The notes under the pieces are model-generated. The model saw only the letters and a program-made list of their open reading frames with translations. It searched no databases and had not been told where the DNA came from. Below are positions 45,820-57,298 of a DNA stretch of 64,000 nucleotides, one piece after another. Location of the stretch: positions 1-64,000 of the forward strand of contig JAXGGA010002209.1 in the NCBI GenBank assembly GCA_038373865.1, in the 5' to 3' direction. Made by a program: the position numbers and the translations under genes. The stretch is from Uloborus plumipes (lineage: Eukaryota; Arthropoda; Arachnida; Araneae; Uloboridae). The number at the start of each line of letters is the position of its first letter. Position 1 is the stretch's first letter.

Positions 45820-46110
45820 TCAACGAACACAGCAATTTTGCCCTTGAAGTTTAACATAATCCACCGATTTAACCGTAATTTCAATGTAAAATTGGTCGCC
45901 AAATTTAAATTTATTAACATAGGGAACCGATTGTGTCAGGTAGCTCAGCCTCAACCATTCTTCCATGATTTTAATTTGAACATTAAAAGGCAAGAAATAG
46001 AATGTTATTCGCACCATCTCTTTGAAGTGATTACAATCTATAACAGTAACCCTCAAATAAGCAAGATTTTTCTGGCTGGGAGGTGTGGTAAATTTCCAGA
46101 TTGTTGCCAA
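45820..46110 (-). CDS. Open frame carried by the Helitron, possible captured fragment
   Basis: A 96-codon frame on the Helitron's coding-sense strand. Its second half (about residues 48-96, starting MEEWLRLSYL and containing GDQFYIEITVKSV) is also recognisable in tandem copy B near 49690-49850, where it is broken by a stop after MEEWL. I do not recognise a family. It has no Rep or helicase motifs. It may be a host gene fragment captured by the Helitron, or simply a conserved non-coding part that happens to be open here. Confidence 0.25.
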   Translation of the reverse strand: MATIWKFTTPPSQKNLAYLRVTVIDCNHFKEMVRITFYFLPFNVQIKIMEEWLRLSYLTQSVPYVNKFKFGDQFYIEITVKSVDYVKLQGQNCCVR

Positions 46111-46456
46111 ACTTTACGACGCCAAATACGAAGAGTAACTTCATAGCGGTGTTACCGAAAATGTCAGAATGGAACTATTAAAAATTTAGGTTTGGCGGCA
46201 TTATATACATGTTTTAAACATGCAATAAAATACTTTTTAGACTGCAAACAACTACTGTTCCTTCACAGAGCGTTTTCTTTTTCTTTAATTTGGAGAAAGA
46301 AGTGTTTCACTGGCTGGGAGGTTTGGTAAATATCCCTATTGTTGCCAAACTTTACCACGCTAAATACGAAGAGTAGCTGATAGCCATCGCTAATTTTTTA
46401 ACAATAATAGTTCCATTCTGACATTTTTGGCAACACCAAATTTTGAGGAATTCAAC

Positions 46457-48708
46457 CGTTACCATCGAAACTCCAAGCCTTCTGTCTGATTTCTGACGTC
46501 ATTCACTTGAGGCCAGCGGATTATATTGGCGCTTATTATTGGCTAGTTTTTACTTAACTTTTCTCGGTTGGAAAATTGTTGATTTTGAAAACAAGAAAAT
46601 CAAACTTTTGGATCAAAAAAACTTTTTTGAAATGAATATACAAAGCACAATTCTAAAAAATATTTATTTACATGTCAGTGTATTTTTTCATAAATACAAA
46701 GATCTCAAGGGAACGAAAAAATATGAGCTTTATTTTTCACATCATAGTTTCTTCCATATTTAGAAATCGAGTACTTGTTTGGCATTCTTTTCCAGTCGGT
46801 CTGAAAAAATTCAGGAATGAAAAAAATGTTATGATCAAGTAATGATATAAATGTTCATTAGTACAAAACACGAATAATGCTTGTTAAAATTACCTATACT
46901 AATAGGTTTTAAACTGCTACTATTAATAGGTTTTAAAAAAAGTGTTATTTAATATTTCCTATTCTAATTAAATCTATCAAAAGCTCAAAACTTATGACAT
47001 TACTGTCAGTAAATTACAGAATTTTAAAATGTCTGCCCTGAACTTAAAAATGTATATGATTTTATTATTTATATTTATAATTGAAAGTTCAGTATTATTC
47101 ATAAGAAAATACTTTAATGTTTTTGACACATATTAAAACATAATGGGTATTCATAATCATGATGCTGAGAGAAGTAGAAATTGTGGACAGCTTACTAGAA
47201 TTATTTTTTTCCTTTTTTTTTTCCTAATAAATAAGGTTTTATTCATGCTCGATTTTTCTTTACAAAAGCGCAATTTGTAGTAAACGTTTAATATCAGTTT
47301 GTTTTCTCCTTCATTATTTCTTTAGTTGAGATCAAATGTAGGTTGTCGGCCCTTATGTATTGCTCTAAATTTAAAGGTACAATGAAGAGTTTCGACAATG
47401 TTGGTTGTTGGCGCAGCTAAAAATTTGGCTCAATTTCTTGACTCGCAAACTTTTTTTTTTTTACAAACCAACCCTTAAAAACCATTTAGAACTATAAAAT
47501 GTCAAGGAGCAGTTAAAATTTGGCCAAACCAAAACTCGTCTAAATGTGCGATAGTTTTCGCAATCATAAAATTGTGCCAAAAATCACCACTTAAACGTTT
47601 TCCAAAATGTTTAGCGCAACATTTATGTTTGTTTTAATTTTGTTTTATAGCTTCATTTATTTCATTGACCGATTTCTTCAAATTTGAGATAATTGTGTTA
47701 ATATTGTTAAATGGCTTTTGAAATTTCGCCAAAAATTTTACTTTCATTGACTGGCGTAAAATTAGCGAACTTGAAATCACATCCAAAAAAATTATTGACA
47801 AAAAAACTTTAATTTTATTAACTCAAGTTTTAATTTTGGAAAAAGAAGATTTTACCTAAATGGCTTTGGCAAATTTTTGGCGAAATTAATTGTCGAAGAT
47901 ACAATACCTAAATCTGTGGTACCTATTTGACTTTCAGCAAGCTTTTAAAAACGTGCCAAAACCAAGTATTAGTAAAATTCTTATCATTAAATCTGTCAAT
48001 TTACAATGTAAATACCACAGCATATTTATCATACAGCACACGAAGGACTTGGGTGTTTTGCCAGGAATGGATTACTTGACTGAAAATGGCTGCTCATAGA
48101 TATTTCGTTGGCAGGTTGTATTTGAGTTTCGAATAGATACAAAGTGTTTGTCAGTGCATTACTCTAAATGCTTTAAATATTTTATAATCCTTTAACAGGT
48201 AATACATCAAATTCATTTCATTACGAAATCATTAGATATGGTTTAGGAAAATGGTTAGTTTAGCTAGCTTCTTGACTTAACTTTCGTACCTGGCGGTTAC
48301 ATTTTGAAAAAGTACAGCTTTTACAATCCGGAAAAGAAATTTCAATTAGGCAAGCATTTTTCATGAATAAATATTTAAATTTCGCACAGAAAGTCTGAAA
48401 TAGATCAAGTAAACTTAAAGCTCAGTCAACTAATCCGGAAACTATCGGTAATTTCAGTTAGTACTTAAAAATAAGTTAATTTCAATATTATAAAGGAATA
48501 TGATGCATGAAAGAAAGCACAACTTACCTTTTATAATCCAAATGAAGGTTTTGGTGATAAAATCCAACTGGAATAAGATTCTTCTTGCTAGTTTGAATGG
48601 GTTTTGCGTATAATAACAAGCTGGAAAATGAAAGAAACTGGCCCCAATGTGATGACGTAGTCCCTAGCAACCGTTTCAGACAGAAGGCTTGGAGTTTCGA
48701 TGGTAACG
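46457..48708. mobile_element. 2.25-kb non-autonomous TIR element, unclassified
   Basis: Perfect 33-bp inverted ends start CGTTACCATCGAAACTCC and continue AAGCCTTCTGTCTGA. The flank ATTCAAC is duplicated (46450-46456 and 48709-48715). It interrupts Helitron copy A at a point where copy B is continuous (GAGGAAGTCAACTTAATAAA). The interior is AT-rich, with repeated TTTGGCnAAATT-like text near 47400-47890 but no transposase-like frame. A 7- to 9-bp duplication does not settle the superfamily. Confidence 0.85.
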
Positions 48709-49373
48709 ATTCAACTGAATAAATTTAAATTCCCTCCCACCCCTCTGAACTAAAATTATTATATCCTTTAGTTCAAATGCGCTTCATCTTTTAAACTCCA
48801 CTTAAAGTCATGTTAAAGTTTAAATCAATTCGCCAAATAAATCAAAAAGACAGAAAATTAAGAAAGAAATAAGAGATATTAAACATTCAAATTGAATAAA
48901 TTTTCAAGGCTTAAATCTATACGCACAATTTTAACCACAAAGTAACTTCAGGGACAAAAGAGCAGCTGATCAGGAAAATGAACCTAGTGTTTCAGTACTG
49001 CGTACATAGTAAAGCCTTGAAAATTGACTAAATTTGATTAATTAATATCTCCTGTCCTAATTAATGGACAGAAACGTGCTAAAACTTTTCTTTTTCAGAA
49101 AAAAAACCCTTTCCAACGATATATAATGTTTTGGGGTGGGGGGAGGTTTTCCCCCCTCAATTATGGCGGATACACCAAAAATGAGACTAATTAATTAATT
49201 TAAAAATAACTAATTCGAAATTAAAAATTTGGGCTTCGAGGTGCACGAGGGCGGGGTACGTTCGAATTTTTGAGCCAAGTTTCAGGTCCGTAGGTGCTGT
49301 GGGGGCTTCTGGCCAGCGGTTACAAACGTACAAACAAACGACAAACGAACACCGTCATCTTTATATATATAGA

Positions 49374-50963
49374 CTAGCAGTACCCGCACGGCGATGCCCG
49401 TGCAAAAAAGTAAAGAAAGTCAACTGAATAAATTTAAATTCACTCCACCCTCTTAAGTAAAATTATTATATTCTTTAATTCAAATGTGCACCACGACCTT
49501 TTAAAATATATTGATGACACTTTTAATGCCATTTCAGTTTGTAGTGTTCAATGCGAGGATTATTTTAGTTTTAAAGACTTTTTTCTTCTTTTCGTGTGTG
49601 TGTGAGGAACTTATTTATTTTTAGCGAAATTTTTACGTTTCAATGGAACTTTTGACACAACTGTAGAGCCAAGATTTTCGAAAACTCTCAACGAACACAG
49701 CAATATTGCCCTTGAAATTTAATATAATTCACCGATTTAACCGTAATTTCAATGTAAAATTGGTCGCCAAATCTAAATTTATTAACACAGGGAACCGATT
49801 GTATCAGGTAGATCAGCTACAACCATTCTTCCATGATTTTAATGTGAACATTAAAAGGAAAGAAATATAATGTCTTTCGTACCATCTCTTTGAAGTGATT
49901 ACAATCTAACAGTGACTCTCAAATAATGAAGATTTCGCTGGCCGGGAAGTTTGGAAAATTTCCCGGTTAACTGAATAGCGGTGTTACAGAAAATGTCAGA
50001 ATGGAACTATTATTATTAAAAATTTAGTGATGGCGGCATTAAATACATGTTTTAAACATGCAATAAAATACGCTTTAAATTGCAAACAACTACTGTTCCT
50101 TCCCAGACCGTTTTATTTTTCTTTGAGTTGGAGAAAGTAGTGTTTCACTGGATGGGAGGTTTGGTAAATTTCCTGATTGTCGCCAAACTTTACGACGCCA
50201 AATGCGAAGAGGAACTGATAAGCCATCCCTAAATTTTTGACAATGATAGTTCCATTGTGACATTTTCGGGAACCCCGAATTTTGAGGAAGTCAACTTAAT
50301 AAATTTAAATTCACTTTAACCTCCTCTGAAGAAAAAATATTATATCCTTTAGTTCAAATGCGCTCCACAACCTTTTAAAATCCACTTAAAGTCATGTTAA
50401 AGTTTAAATCAATTCGCCAAATAAATATAAGAGACAGAAAGTTAAGTAAGTAACAGGAGATATTAATTAATCAAATTGAATAAATTTTCAAGGCTTAAAT
50501 CTATACGCAAATTTAAACCACAAAGTAACTTCAGGGACAAAAGAGCAGCTGATCAGGAAAATGGCTCTAGTGTTTCAGTGTTGCGTAGAGTTATGCCTTG
50601 AAAATTGACTAAATTTGATTAATTAATATCTCCTGTCGTAATTAACGGACAGAAACGTGCTAAAACTTTTCTTTTTCAGAAAAAAAAATCCTTTCCAACG
50701 ATATATAATGTTTTGGGGTGGGGGGAGGTTTCCCCCCTCAATTATGGCGGATACACCAAAAATGAGACTAATTAATTAATTTAAAAATAACTAATTCGAA
50801 ATTAAAAATTTGGGCTTCGAGGTGCACGAGGGCGGGGTACGTTCGAATTTTTGAGTCAAGTTTCAGGTCCGTAGGTGCTGTGGGGGCTTCTGGCCAGCGG
50901 TTACAAACGAACAAACAAACGAACAAACAAACAAACAAACACCGTCATCTTTATATATATAGA
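49374..50963 (-). mobile_element. Helitron, family 1, tandem copy B (1590 bp)
   Basis: Complete copy on the minus strand: CTAGCAGTACCCGCACGGC at the left, and ATATATAGA then T at the right. Internal order matches copy A: the AACTCTCAACGAACACAGCA region, the ATGTTTTAAACATGC palindrome, the AGGAGATATTAATTAATCAA region and the AACAAACGAACAAAC simple repeat near the 5' end. Confidence 0.9.
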
Positions 50964-51264
50964 TACTGGTTACAAACAGTGTTTAATGGACAGGAAAAAT
51001 AATAAAACAAATATTATGTAAGAAATAATTTTTTTATTAAGGAAAGAAAAATCTTCCCTTAAAAGTTAAGATAGACCCCAGAGGGTACATACTTCTTTTA
51101 CTAAAAATGTTTTCTGCCTACGATATAATATTTAAAAAGAAATTTTATAAGAAGAAATAAAATCAGCAATTAACATAAACTGGGAAGCTGAGAATAACAC
51201 TGAAAACTTAGCTTTTTTTTCTTGAGATTGTGAACGATGTCGTTTTTGATAAAGATCATATTAA

Positions 51265-51502
51265 CCCTTTAACTGTCAAGTTATTTTGATTTTTAACACT
51301 TTTCCAAGCACAAACCCGAGAAACAGTCGGGTTTGACAAAAAGATGAAGCCGAAATAAACGTCTCCCGATATATATTCGGGTATAACAATACGATGCACT
51401 CAAAAAAAAAAAAAAAAAAAAAATACCCCGAGTAATACTCGGGGGTGACATTTTCGAAAACCAGCTGTGCCCGAGACTATCTCGGGCATGACAGTTAAAG
51501 GG
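51265..51502. mobile_element. 238-bp TTAA-flanked MITE with four internal dyads
   Basis: CCCTTTAACTGTCA and its complement, with TTAA on both sides (51261-51264 and 51503-51506), inserted in the last piece of the 44779-51679 MITE. Four 17-bp dyads CCCGA-N7-TCGGG lie at 51315, 51365, 51427 and 51470. An A-tract separates the second and third. Confidence 0.88.
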
Positions 51503-51683
51503 TTAAAAAGGCTACAGAGCACTCTTTACAATGGTTATGTGCTGCAATCTGTTAATAGTGAATTGAAACAATACCAAGGTACTAATTGAACCCTATTATT
51601 TGGTTAAAATGTTCATTTTGGGGGAAATTCAGACCCTTTTTTGGACCGTCCCTAAAAAAGGACGCTAGGCAATAATGGGTCAA

Positions 51684-52537
51684 ATAATTGTTGGAATTTT
51701 TGGTCTCATAGTTTAATTTTACATTTCATTTAAGCTTTTCGTGTTTATTAACAATCTTTTATTTTTAATTCTGCATGTCATTTTATATTCTGATAACTAA
51801 ATTTCCTAATTTGGCGAAATGTTTTTCATTTTAATGTAACTTTGTCTTATTCAGTGGCCTATTTTGTTTAAAAATGAGGCATTAAATTCCAATTTTCAAC
51901 ATTATTCATTTTGGTACAGCAAACGCATTCCGTAACGTATAACTTGCTTTGAAACTTAATGAGTGACAGTCATTATTGTTCTTTAATCTTTTACATTGAT
52001 TTTTTTTTATGTCTTATGGATATTCTCACGCATATAAAAAACGATGAGAAATCAATTAGTATTACTGAGTGTTTTAGAAATGAATACAAATCACGTAGTA
52101 TCTCTTTTTTTGCGAGTTTTTCCCCCTTCTTTCTTTTATTCAATCAAAATATATTACGAACGATAATTTTAGAGTTTACACAGATGCATCTGTTAAAAGT
52201 AATGGCTTGGAAAAAGATGTAATTTTTTTTCCAATAATGCATTCTCTTGGTATTATGCAAAATGCTAAAAATAAACTGTTCTGCCAGAAATCTGTCAGTG
52301 AAAAGACTTCATAATAATTTTCAATTCCATTTGAAATTTCGTCAACATTTTTAGCGATAGAAATATTTTTCAAGTAAAAATCTGTAAAAAATGTACATCG
52401 ACAGCTAGAATTTTCTAGATTGCATTAAATTTTAAAATGCAAAATTTTACCGAGAAGTTCAAAGGACAAATGTTAGCGTTAATAAGTCTGACGTTAATGA
52501 AAATAACGTATTGTAATAAGAGAATTTTTTAAAGTAA
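51684..52537. other. AT-rich non-coding DNA, nothing recognised
   Basis: Short frames without coding character. No repeat ends. Confidence 0.5.
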
Positions 52538-52580
52538 CTAGCTGAGTGGTCCGGCGTTGCACGGACTTCCTCAGAAATAA
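52538..52580 (-). mobile_element. Helitron-like 3' end
   Basis: A|CTAGCTGAGTGGTCCGGCGTTGC resembles the 3' end of family 3 read on the minus strand. The matching 5' end was not found, so the extent is unknown. Confidence 0.4.
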
Positions 52581-52850
52581 AAGTGAAGTCAAGTAGCGCA
52601 TGCTTAACACTCTCCCTAAATGACAAATGAAAAATGCACGGTATAATTTCCCATTTGAATAACGACACCAAGATGCTCATTCTGCCTCTAAAATTAACAA
52701 TAAAATTCTAAATGGATTAGTTGTTTACGGATTTATAAATAGGAAAAAAAATCCATACTTAAAGCAATTATTTCCGTACTGTTCATTTTTCTTGTAAAAG
52801 TAACAATTACATTCTAAGCAAAAAAGTTGTTTTAATATTTGGATCGCAGC

Positions 52851-53016
52851 CAAAATAAGTCCCTGCTAAAAACATCAATTAGTATTTTATTTGTTAATAC
52901 ATACTCAAAATGCCAGCAGAAAAAAATATGGATTCCACCCCAAAGAAGTCCCTGCTAAGAACATCAACCAGAATTTTATTTGACAACGCATATTCAAAAT
53001 GGCAACAGAAATAAAT
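52851..53016. repeat. Tandem duplication, about 89-bp unit, two copies
   Basis: AAGTCCCTGCTAAAAACATCAA...TTTTATTTG...CAAAATG and a diverged second copy starting near 52944. Confidence 0.8.
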
Positions 53017-54800
53017 AAAAGTTATTAATTAGAACAAAAGAGAAATGACGAAAAGTTAATTTATAATTTTATTAATCAGAAAAAAAAATTCCGAACTAAA
53101 AGCAATTGTTAGATCTTTGTTCAATCCAAACGTAGGTAATATGGTAATCCACAATTAACCTTGTTTAAAATATACCCATATTCTCAGTGAAGCAAAAAGA
53201 ACACATTCTACCACTACCACTCACGTGGGGCACAATGTCTTACCTTAAAACGTAGTTTTATAAATCACTGTAAGGTTGATTCAAGTTCACATTCAAGCTC
53301 TAGAGTTGCAAATAGCTCAAAATGAGCGGCCGTTGCCAAAAAAAAAAAAAAAAAATCGAAAATAGGTCGTCAGATGATGCTTTTTCGATTGATACTTATT
53401 CCCCCCCCCTCCCCCCAAGGATAGTGTTATAATATTTTTTTCATTAAAAAATTATTCTTGGGGCTCGTTGGCTAGAAACAGTTGTTATTCAATAATATGG
53501 AGCGAAAAATGCAGTTGACAATGCAGCGTTACTGCAATTTTGCATTTCTTAACATAGGGAAGAGGAAATTAGAAGTTCCGCCCAGAACTAAACGAGCCTA
53601 CTTTTCCGTCCACCAACTGCTCAAAATTAGAAAATATTTCAAATAAAACAGTGAAGTACTGAATGAGGTGCCCTCGCCGAGAGATCTTTAGAACAGAAAA
53701 AAAAAAAAAAATTTTTTTCAAATAGGGCTGTTCAAATAGGGGGAAAAGACGTGGACTCGTGTGCAGACAAAATTAATTCCAGGATAAAATTTTTATTTTT
53801 AAATAAATTTTTGGTTTGAGCTGTATTCATATTTGCAAGAAGAGAATAGGGTAGCACTATCAGTATGAAAGTTAAACAGAACAATCCATTGCACTTGTAA
53901 TCAGTACAGAATAGCTAATTTAAACTAGCTAATTGCAAAAACATTGAAAGAAAAACAATGAAGGAATTAATAATAAATTAATATTTTAAAAAACGACCTT
54001 GAGGCTCGACTTCACATTAATAGAAAAAAAAAATGAATCTTGAGAGTCAGAACGCATATAAAATTTAAATACATTTAATGTTTTTTCTAGATAACATCAC
54101 GGAATAATTTTGCTGGTCGCAAAGCTGAATTAAGAAGAACAATTGAAGCTCCTTTAAAAAGCTTTGTTTACTGAAATCAATTTACAAGTGTTTTATTTGT
54201 TAAAAAATAGAAAATGGCATCAAATAAAAGTTCTTAAAGTACTTGAACTCGGCTCTTCTTGGCTGCTAAGAATGCAATTGTCACCAATCGTGTGAATAAA
54301 GGCTCAGAATTATATTTAAAATTCATTTAAAAGGTTCTAATTTCAGTTCTATTTAACTTGGTGGTTTTTAAAAAGTTCCATTATACACAGAAAAATTCGT
54401 TCTTCTGATTAATATTCTAAATGTATAACTAAGTTTTCACTACACAATTAGCAAAAAAAAAAAAATTATATACAAAAAAATTCGTTCTTAGCTCAATATT
54501 CTAAATGCGTAAGTAAGTTTTCACTAAACAAATAGCAAAAGTACTAATTGTGACTTTTAATTCATTTCTTTGGTAATTAAAATCCTATAAAGATGCGATT
54601 TAGCTTAGAACACTCACAATCGAGTCACTTAAAAAAAAGAAAGAAACGCACACATACACATAAGGGATCTCAAAATCGGATTATACGTTTAGGAACTACT
54701 ATGCCACAAACAGACACACAGCACGCCAACACATATTTATGTCCTTGCGTTGAGGTATAAAATATAATGGTGCTTTGAATTACAATTTACTTGTACACAC
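53017..54800. other. AT-rich non-coding DNA with repeat fragments
   Basis: A relative of the 6234-7345 family is at about 53585-53750 (AGAACTAAACGAGCCTAC; CGCCGAGAGATCTTT). C-tracts near 53401 and A-tracts near 53340 and 53700. A diverged duplication (CAGAAAAATTCGTTCTT... and ACAAAAAAATTCGTTCTT...) lies at about 54388-54545. Confidence 0.45.
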
Positions 54801-55524
54801 TAGGGTTGCACCGATAAGCAAATTGGCCGATTACCGATTAATCGGCTGAGCCGATTAATGATAAGGATAATTGTTTTTCTACTACAAATTTTACCATCAC
54901 TGTTTTTATCGCTTCTTCAATTCCAAGTTTAGAAATTGTAAATAATTTATTTTTGGGAGAAGATTTTTTTTTCCATTTTCCTAGTTCTCACTAAATATTT
55001 TCAATATTTTATCAAATTTCTTAGAGCCAATTTTCATATTAGTGTCAATAATATTATTAACACATTGTTAGTTATGTTAATTGGAAATAAAAATTTATAA
55101 AAAAAGGAGGGGAGGGGGAGTGTGTGGTGAACACTCCAATTTAAGAGTACTTTTAATTCATATATTTTAGTAATTAGTAGCAATTTAATTCGATACTTTT
55201 ATTTGAAAATTAGAGGTTATCTGAAAGCACTGTGCTAAGGAGAAAATTATCACCACATGAAAAATGTTGCATCATTGTCTATGTATATTTATTCAAAGTA
55301 GTAGAATTAATTAAAAAAAAACTTTATATCAACCGTGAGGATTATTATTACTGTTAATAAAATTATTCATCATAGTTTCCTAATGAAAGTATACTTTAAA
55401 GTATAATATCTGAAAAATATTTTTCAGCCGATTAATCGGCCCGATTTTGCCGATTATTAATAATCGGCAAAGTGGCCGATTATGGCCGATTAATCGGTAC
55501 TGCCGATTAATCGGTGCATCCCTA
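54801..55524. mobile_element. hAT MITE, 724 bp, with GCCGATTAATCGGC sites
   Basis: TAGGGTTGCACCGAT and ATCGGTGCATCCCTA ends with a perfect 8-bp duplication GTACACAC (54793-54800 and 55525-55532). The palindrome CCGATTAATCGG and variants are clustered in both subterminal zones, especially 55430-55513. The interior is AT-rich without frames. Confidence 0.92.
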
Positions 55525-55532
55525 GTACACAC

Positions 55533-56229
55533 CTTGCAGTTTAATAACGATTTATCTATAAATTATCTATTAAGGTTTGGTAGAAAAAACTTTAGTAAGA
55601 ATACAAAAATACCTTTATACTGAGGTTTCTACGGTACTCTGCTGAACTAATGAAGAAAAGACAGTCTTCCAGAAATTGCTGATAAATCTCGATTTTAACT
55701 TAGGTTTGAATCTAAAGGTAGTCTCGCCAAGTATTGCCAATCTGACTCGATTCTTGATATCCTATTTTTGGCGCCAACTCGGCAACATATTACCGAATTA
55801 TCGCCAAATTACCATGCAACTTCCGTTTTATGTTGAAATTTTTACTTTCGTCGCGTGAAACATGAACCATTAAAAGTGCAGACGAATGGCTAATTTTTAG
55901 GGGCCGAAAAATTGCGCTTTAATTAAAATATTTTTTTTTACTGTTTTTGAAAATAAATTTATTATTTTTTTAATTTCCTATAACGATATCATTTTCTTAT
56001 CATCAAACAAATAAAATTTATTCATTGGCTGATTTAGAGGTTTGAGCGCTTGGTGCAAAGCATTGTTGAGGCTCCAAAGTCAATAACAGAACTATGCACA
56101 TTTAGCATATGAATTTTTGTCTCATCTTTAGGAGCCCTTCGCAATGACGACACATCAGACATGGTAAATTCGCCACTGAATTTGCTTTTATACATCCTAT
56201 GAAAACATTTGATGCTTTTTATTTTAAGC
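55533..56229. other. AT-rich non-coding DNA, nothing recognised
   Basis: Contains a 60-codon frame (55676-55858) with no recognisable features. Confidence 0.45.
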
Positions 56230-56269
56230 GGAGAAATAGGCAGATTTCAAGTCTGCCTAGGGACAGCGT

Positions 56270-57115
56270 ATAGCTAAACTCGGCTCTGGGCTTATTGGTA
56301 AGTGCTACAAGGCAAAACCTTATAGCGTCTCTTTAACGCTAAACAGCCACAACTGTTGAGTTGTTTAACGCTAAACAGCCACAACTGTTGAGTTGCTTGA
56401 ACACAAGCGGTTGCTCTCTTCGTACACATCTCGCATTTTCTCCCAGCATTGAGAGGGTTAACTGTACCCTGATTCTTCTCTAGTTTGGCAACACTTCTGA
56501 ATTCCAGTAGCCAATCAAAGGCTTAGCTGAAAAGTTTTAGTTCAGAATTTATTTCAGTAGCCAATCAAGGGCTTAGCGAAAAGTTTTGGTTCAGGATTTT
56601 AGAAGATTTATGGAGTGTTTGCTGTTTTTGCGGGTTAGGCCGACTGTTTGCAGGTTGAGCGAGTGAGTTTTACGATACGTTTGCTGGGGGCTGGATGTGC
56701 TGCCCAGCTCTCAGAGCAATTTCTCACCATATATACGATAATGTGACTACCTGAGAAGAAAAATTCTCCGATGAGGGTACGGTTAACCCTCTCAATGCTG
56801 GGAGAAAATGCGAGATGTGTACGAAGAGAGCAACCGCTTGCATTCAAACAACTCAACAGTTGTGGCTGTTTAGCGTTGAAGAGATGCTATAAGGTTTTGC
56901 CATGTAGCAGTAAGAAACGCCTTGCATGAGCATTATTGTATATCATACTTCATAAAATATAGATTAGGTACGCCATATAGGGACTATAGGGACGCCATAC
57001 AGCCAAATTCGGCTCTGGGCTTATTGGTAAAAAACGCCTTGTATGAGCATTATGGTAAATCATGTGCCGATACTTCATAAAATATAGATCAGGTGAGTCA
57101 TTTCAGAAATTTACC
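56270..57115. repeat. Complex inverted and direct repeat cluster
   Basis: Arms at about 56313-56465 and 56780-56905 are inverted copies (AACCTTATAGC; CTAAACAGCCACAACTG; GGTTGCTCTCTTCGTAC; CAGCATTGAGAGGGTTAAC). The left arm has an extra tandem copy of a 31-bp unit. The 315-bp spacer contains two CCAAT-bearing units (CAGTAGCCAATCAA, about 56506 and 56554). Outside, GGCTCTGGGCTTATTGGTAA occurs at about 56282 and 57009, and AAACGCCTTG...ATAAAATATAGAT is a direct pair at about 56918 and 57031. Confidence 0.7.
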
Positions 57116-57298
57116 TGCTTGAGGAATCCGAGCTCACACTCGTCGGTCCTTCGTGCGTCGGTGTGGGTGTGAAAGAACCTGGGACAGCCCCTCTCCGCAT
57201 AAAGCCGCCAGTCGAACAGAATCAACGGACACAGCCGCGTAAGGCCATCTAAGGCCATCACCATGATGGAGACTCGAGCGCAGAAAGGCACACACACG

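Larger units (their letters stand above)
45591..49373 (-). mobile_element. Helitron, family 1, tandem copy A (interrupted)
   Basis: CTAGCAG at the left, hairpin GCACGGCGATGCCCGTGC-type, and 5' end ATATATAGA at 49373 (TC on the minus strand). About 1.52 kb without its 2.25-kb insert. It joins copy B with no intervening base. It carries the open frame listed at 45820-46110. Confidence 0.88.
44779..51679. mobile_element. TTAA-flanked MITE (same family as 23381) split by nested insertions
   Basis: CCCATTAATGCCTGA begins after TTAA (44775-44778). The other end, AGGCAATAATGGG, is followed by TCAA, a mutated TTAA (51680-51683). The MITE itself survives in three pieces: 44779-44793, 45565-45590 and 50964-51679. 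They join into a sequence matching the intact copies at 23381 and 61575. Net length about 515 bp against 480 and 519. Confidence 0.9.

Noticed and set aside
45838..46146. Plus-strand 102-codon frame
   Set aside because: Antisense of the Helitron region. The sense strand of the element is minus, and the minus frame is the one partly preserved in the neighbour copy.
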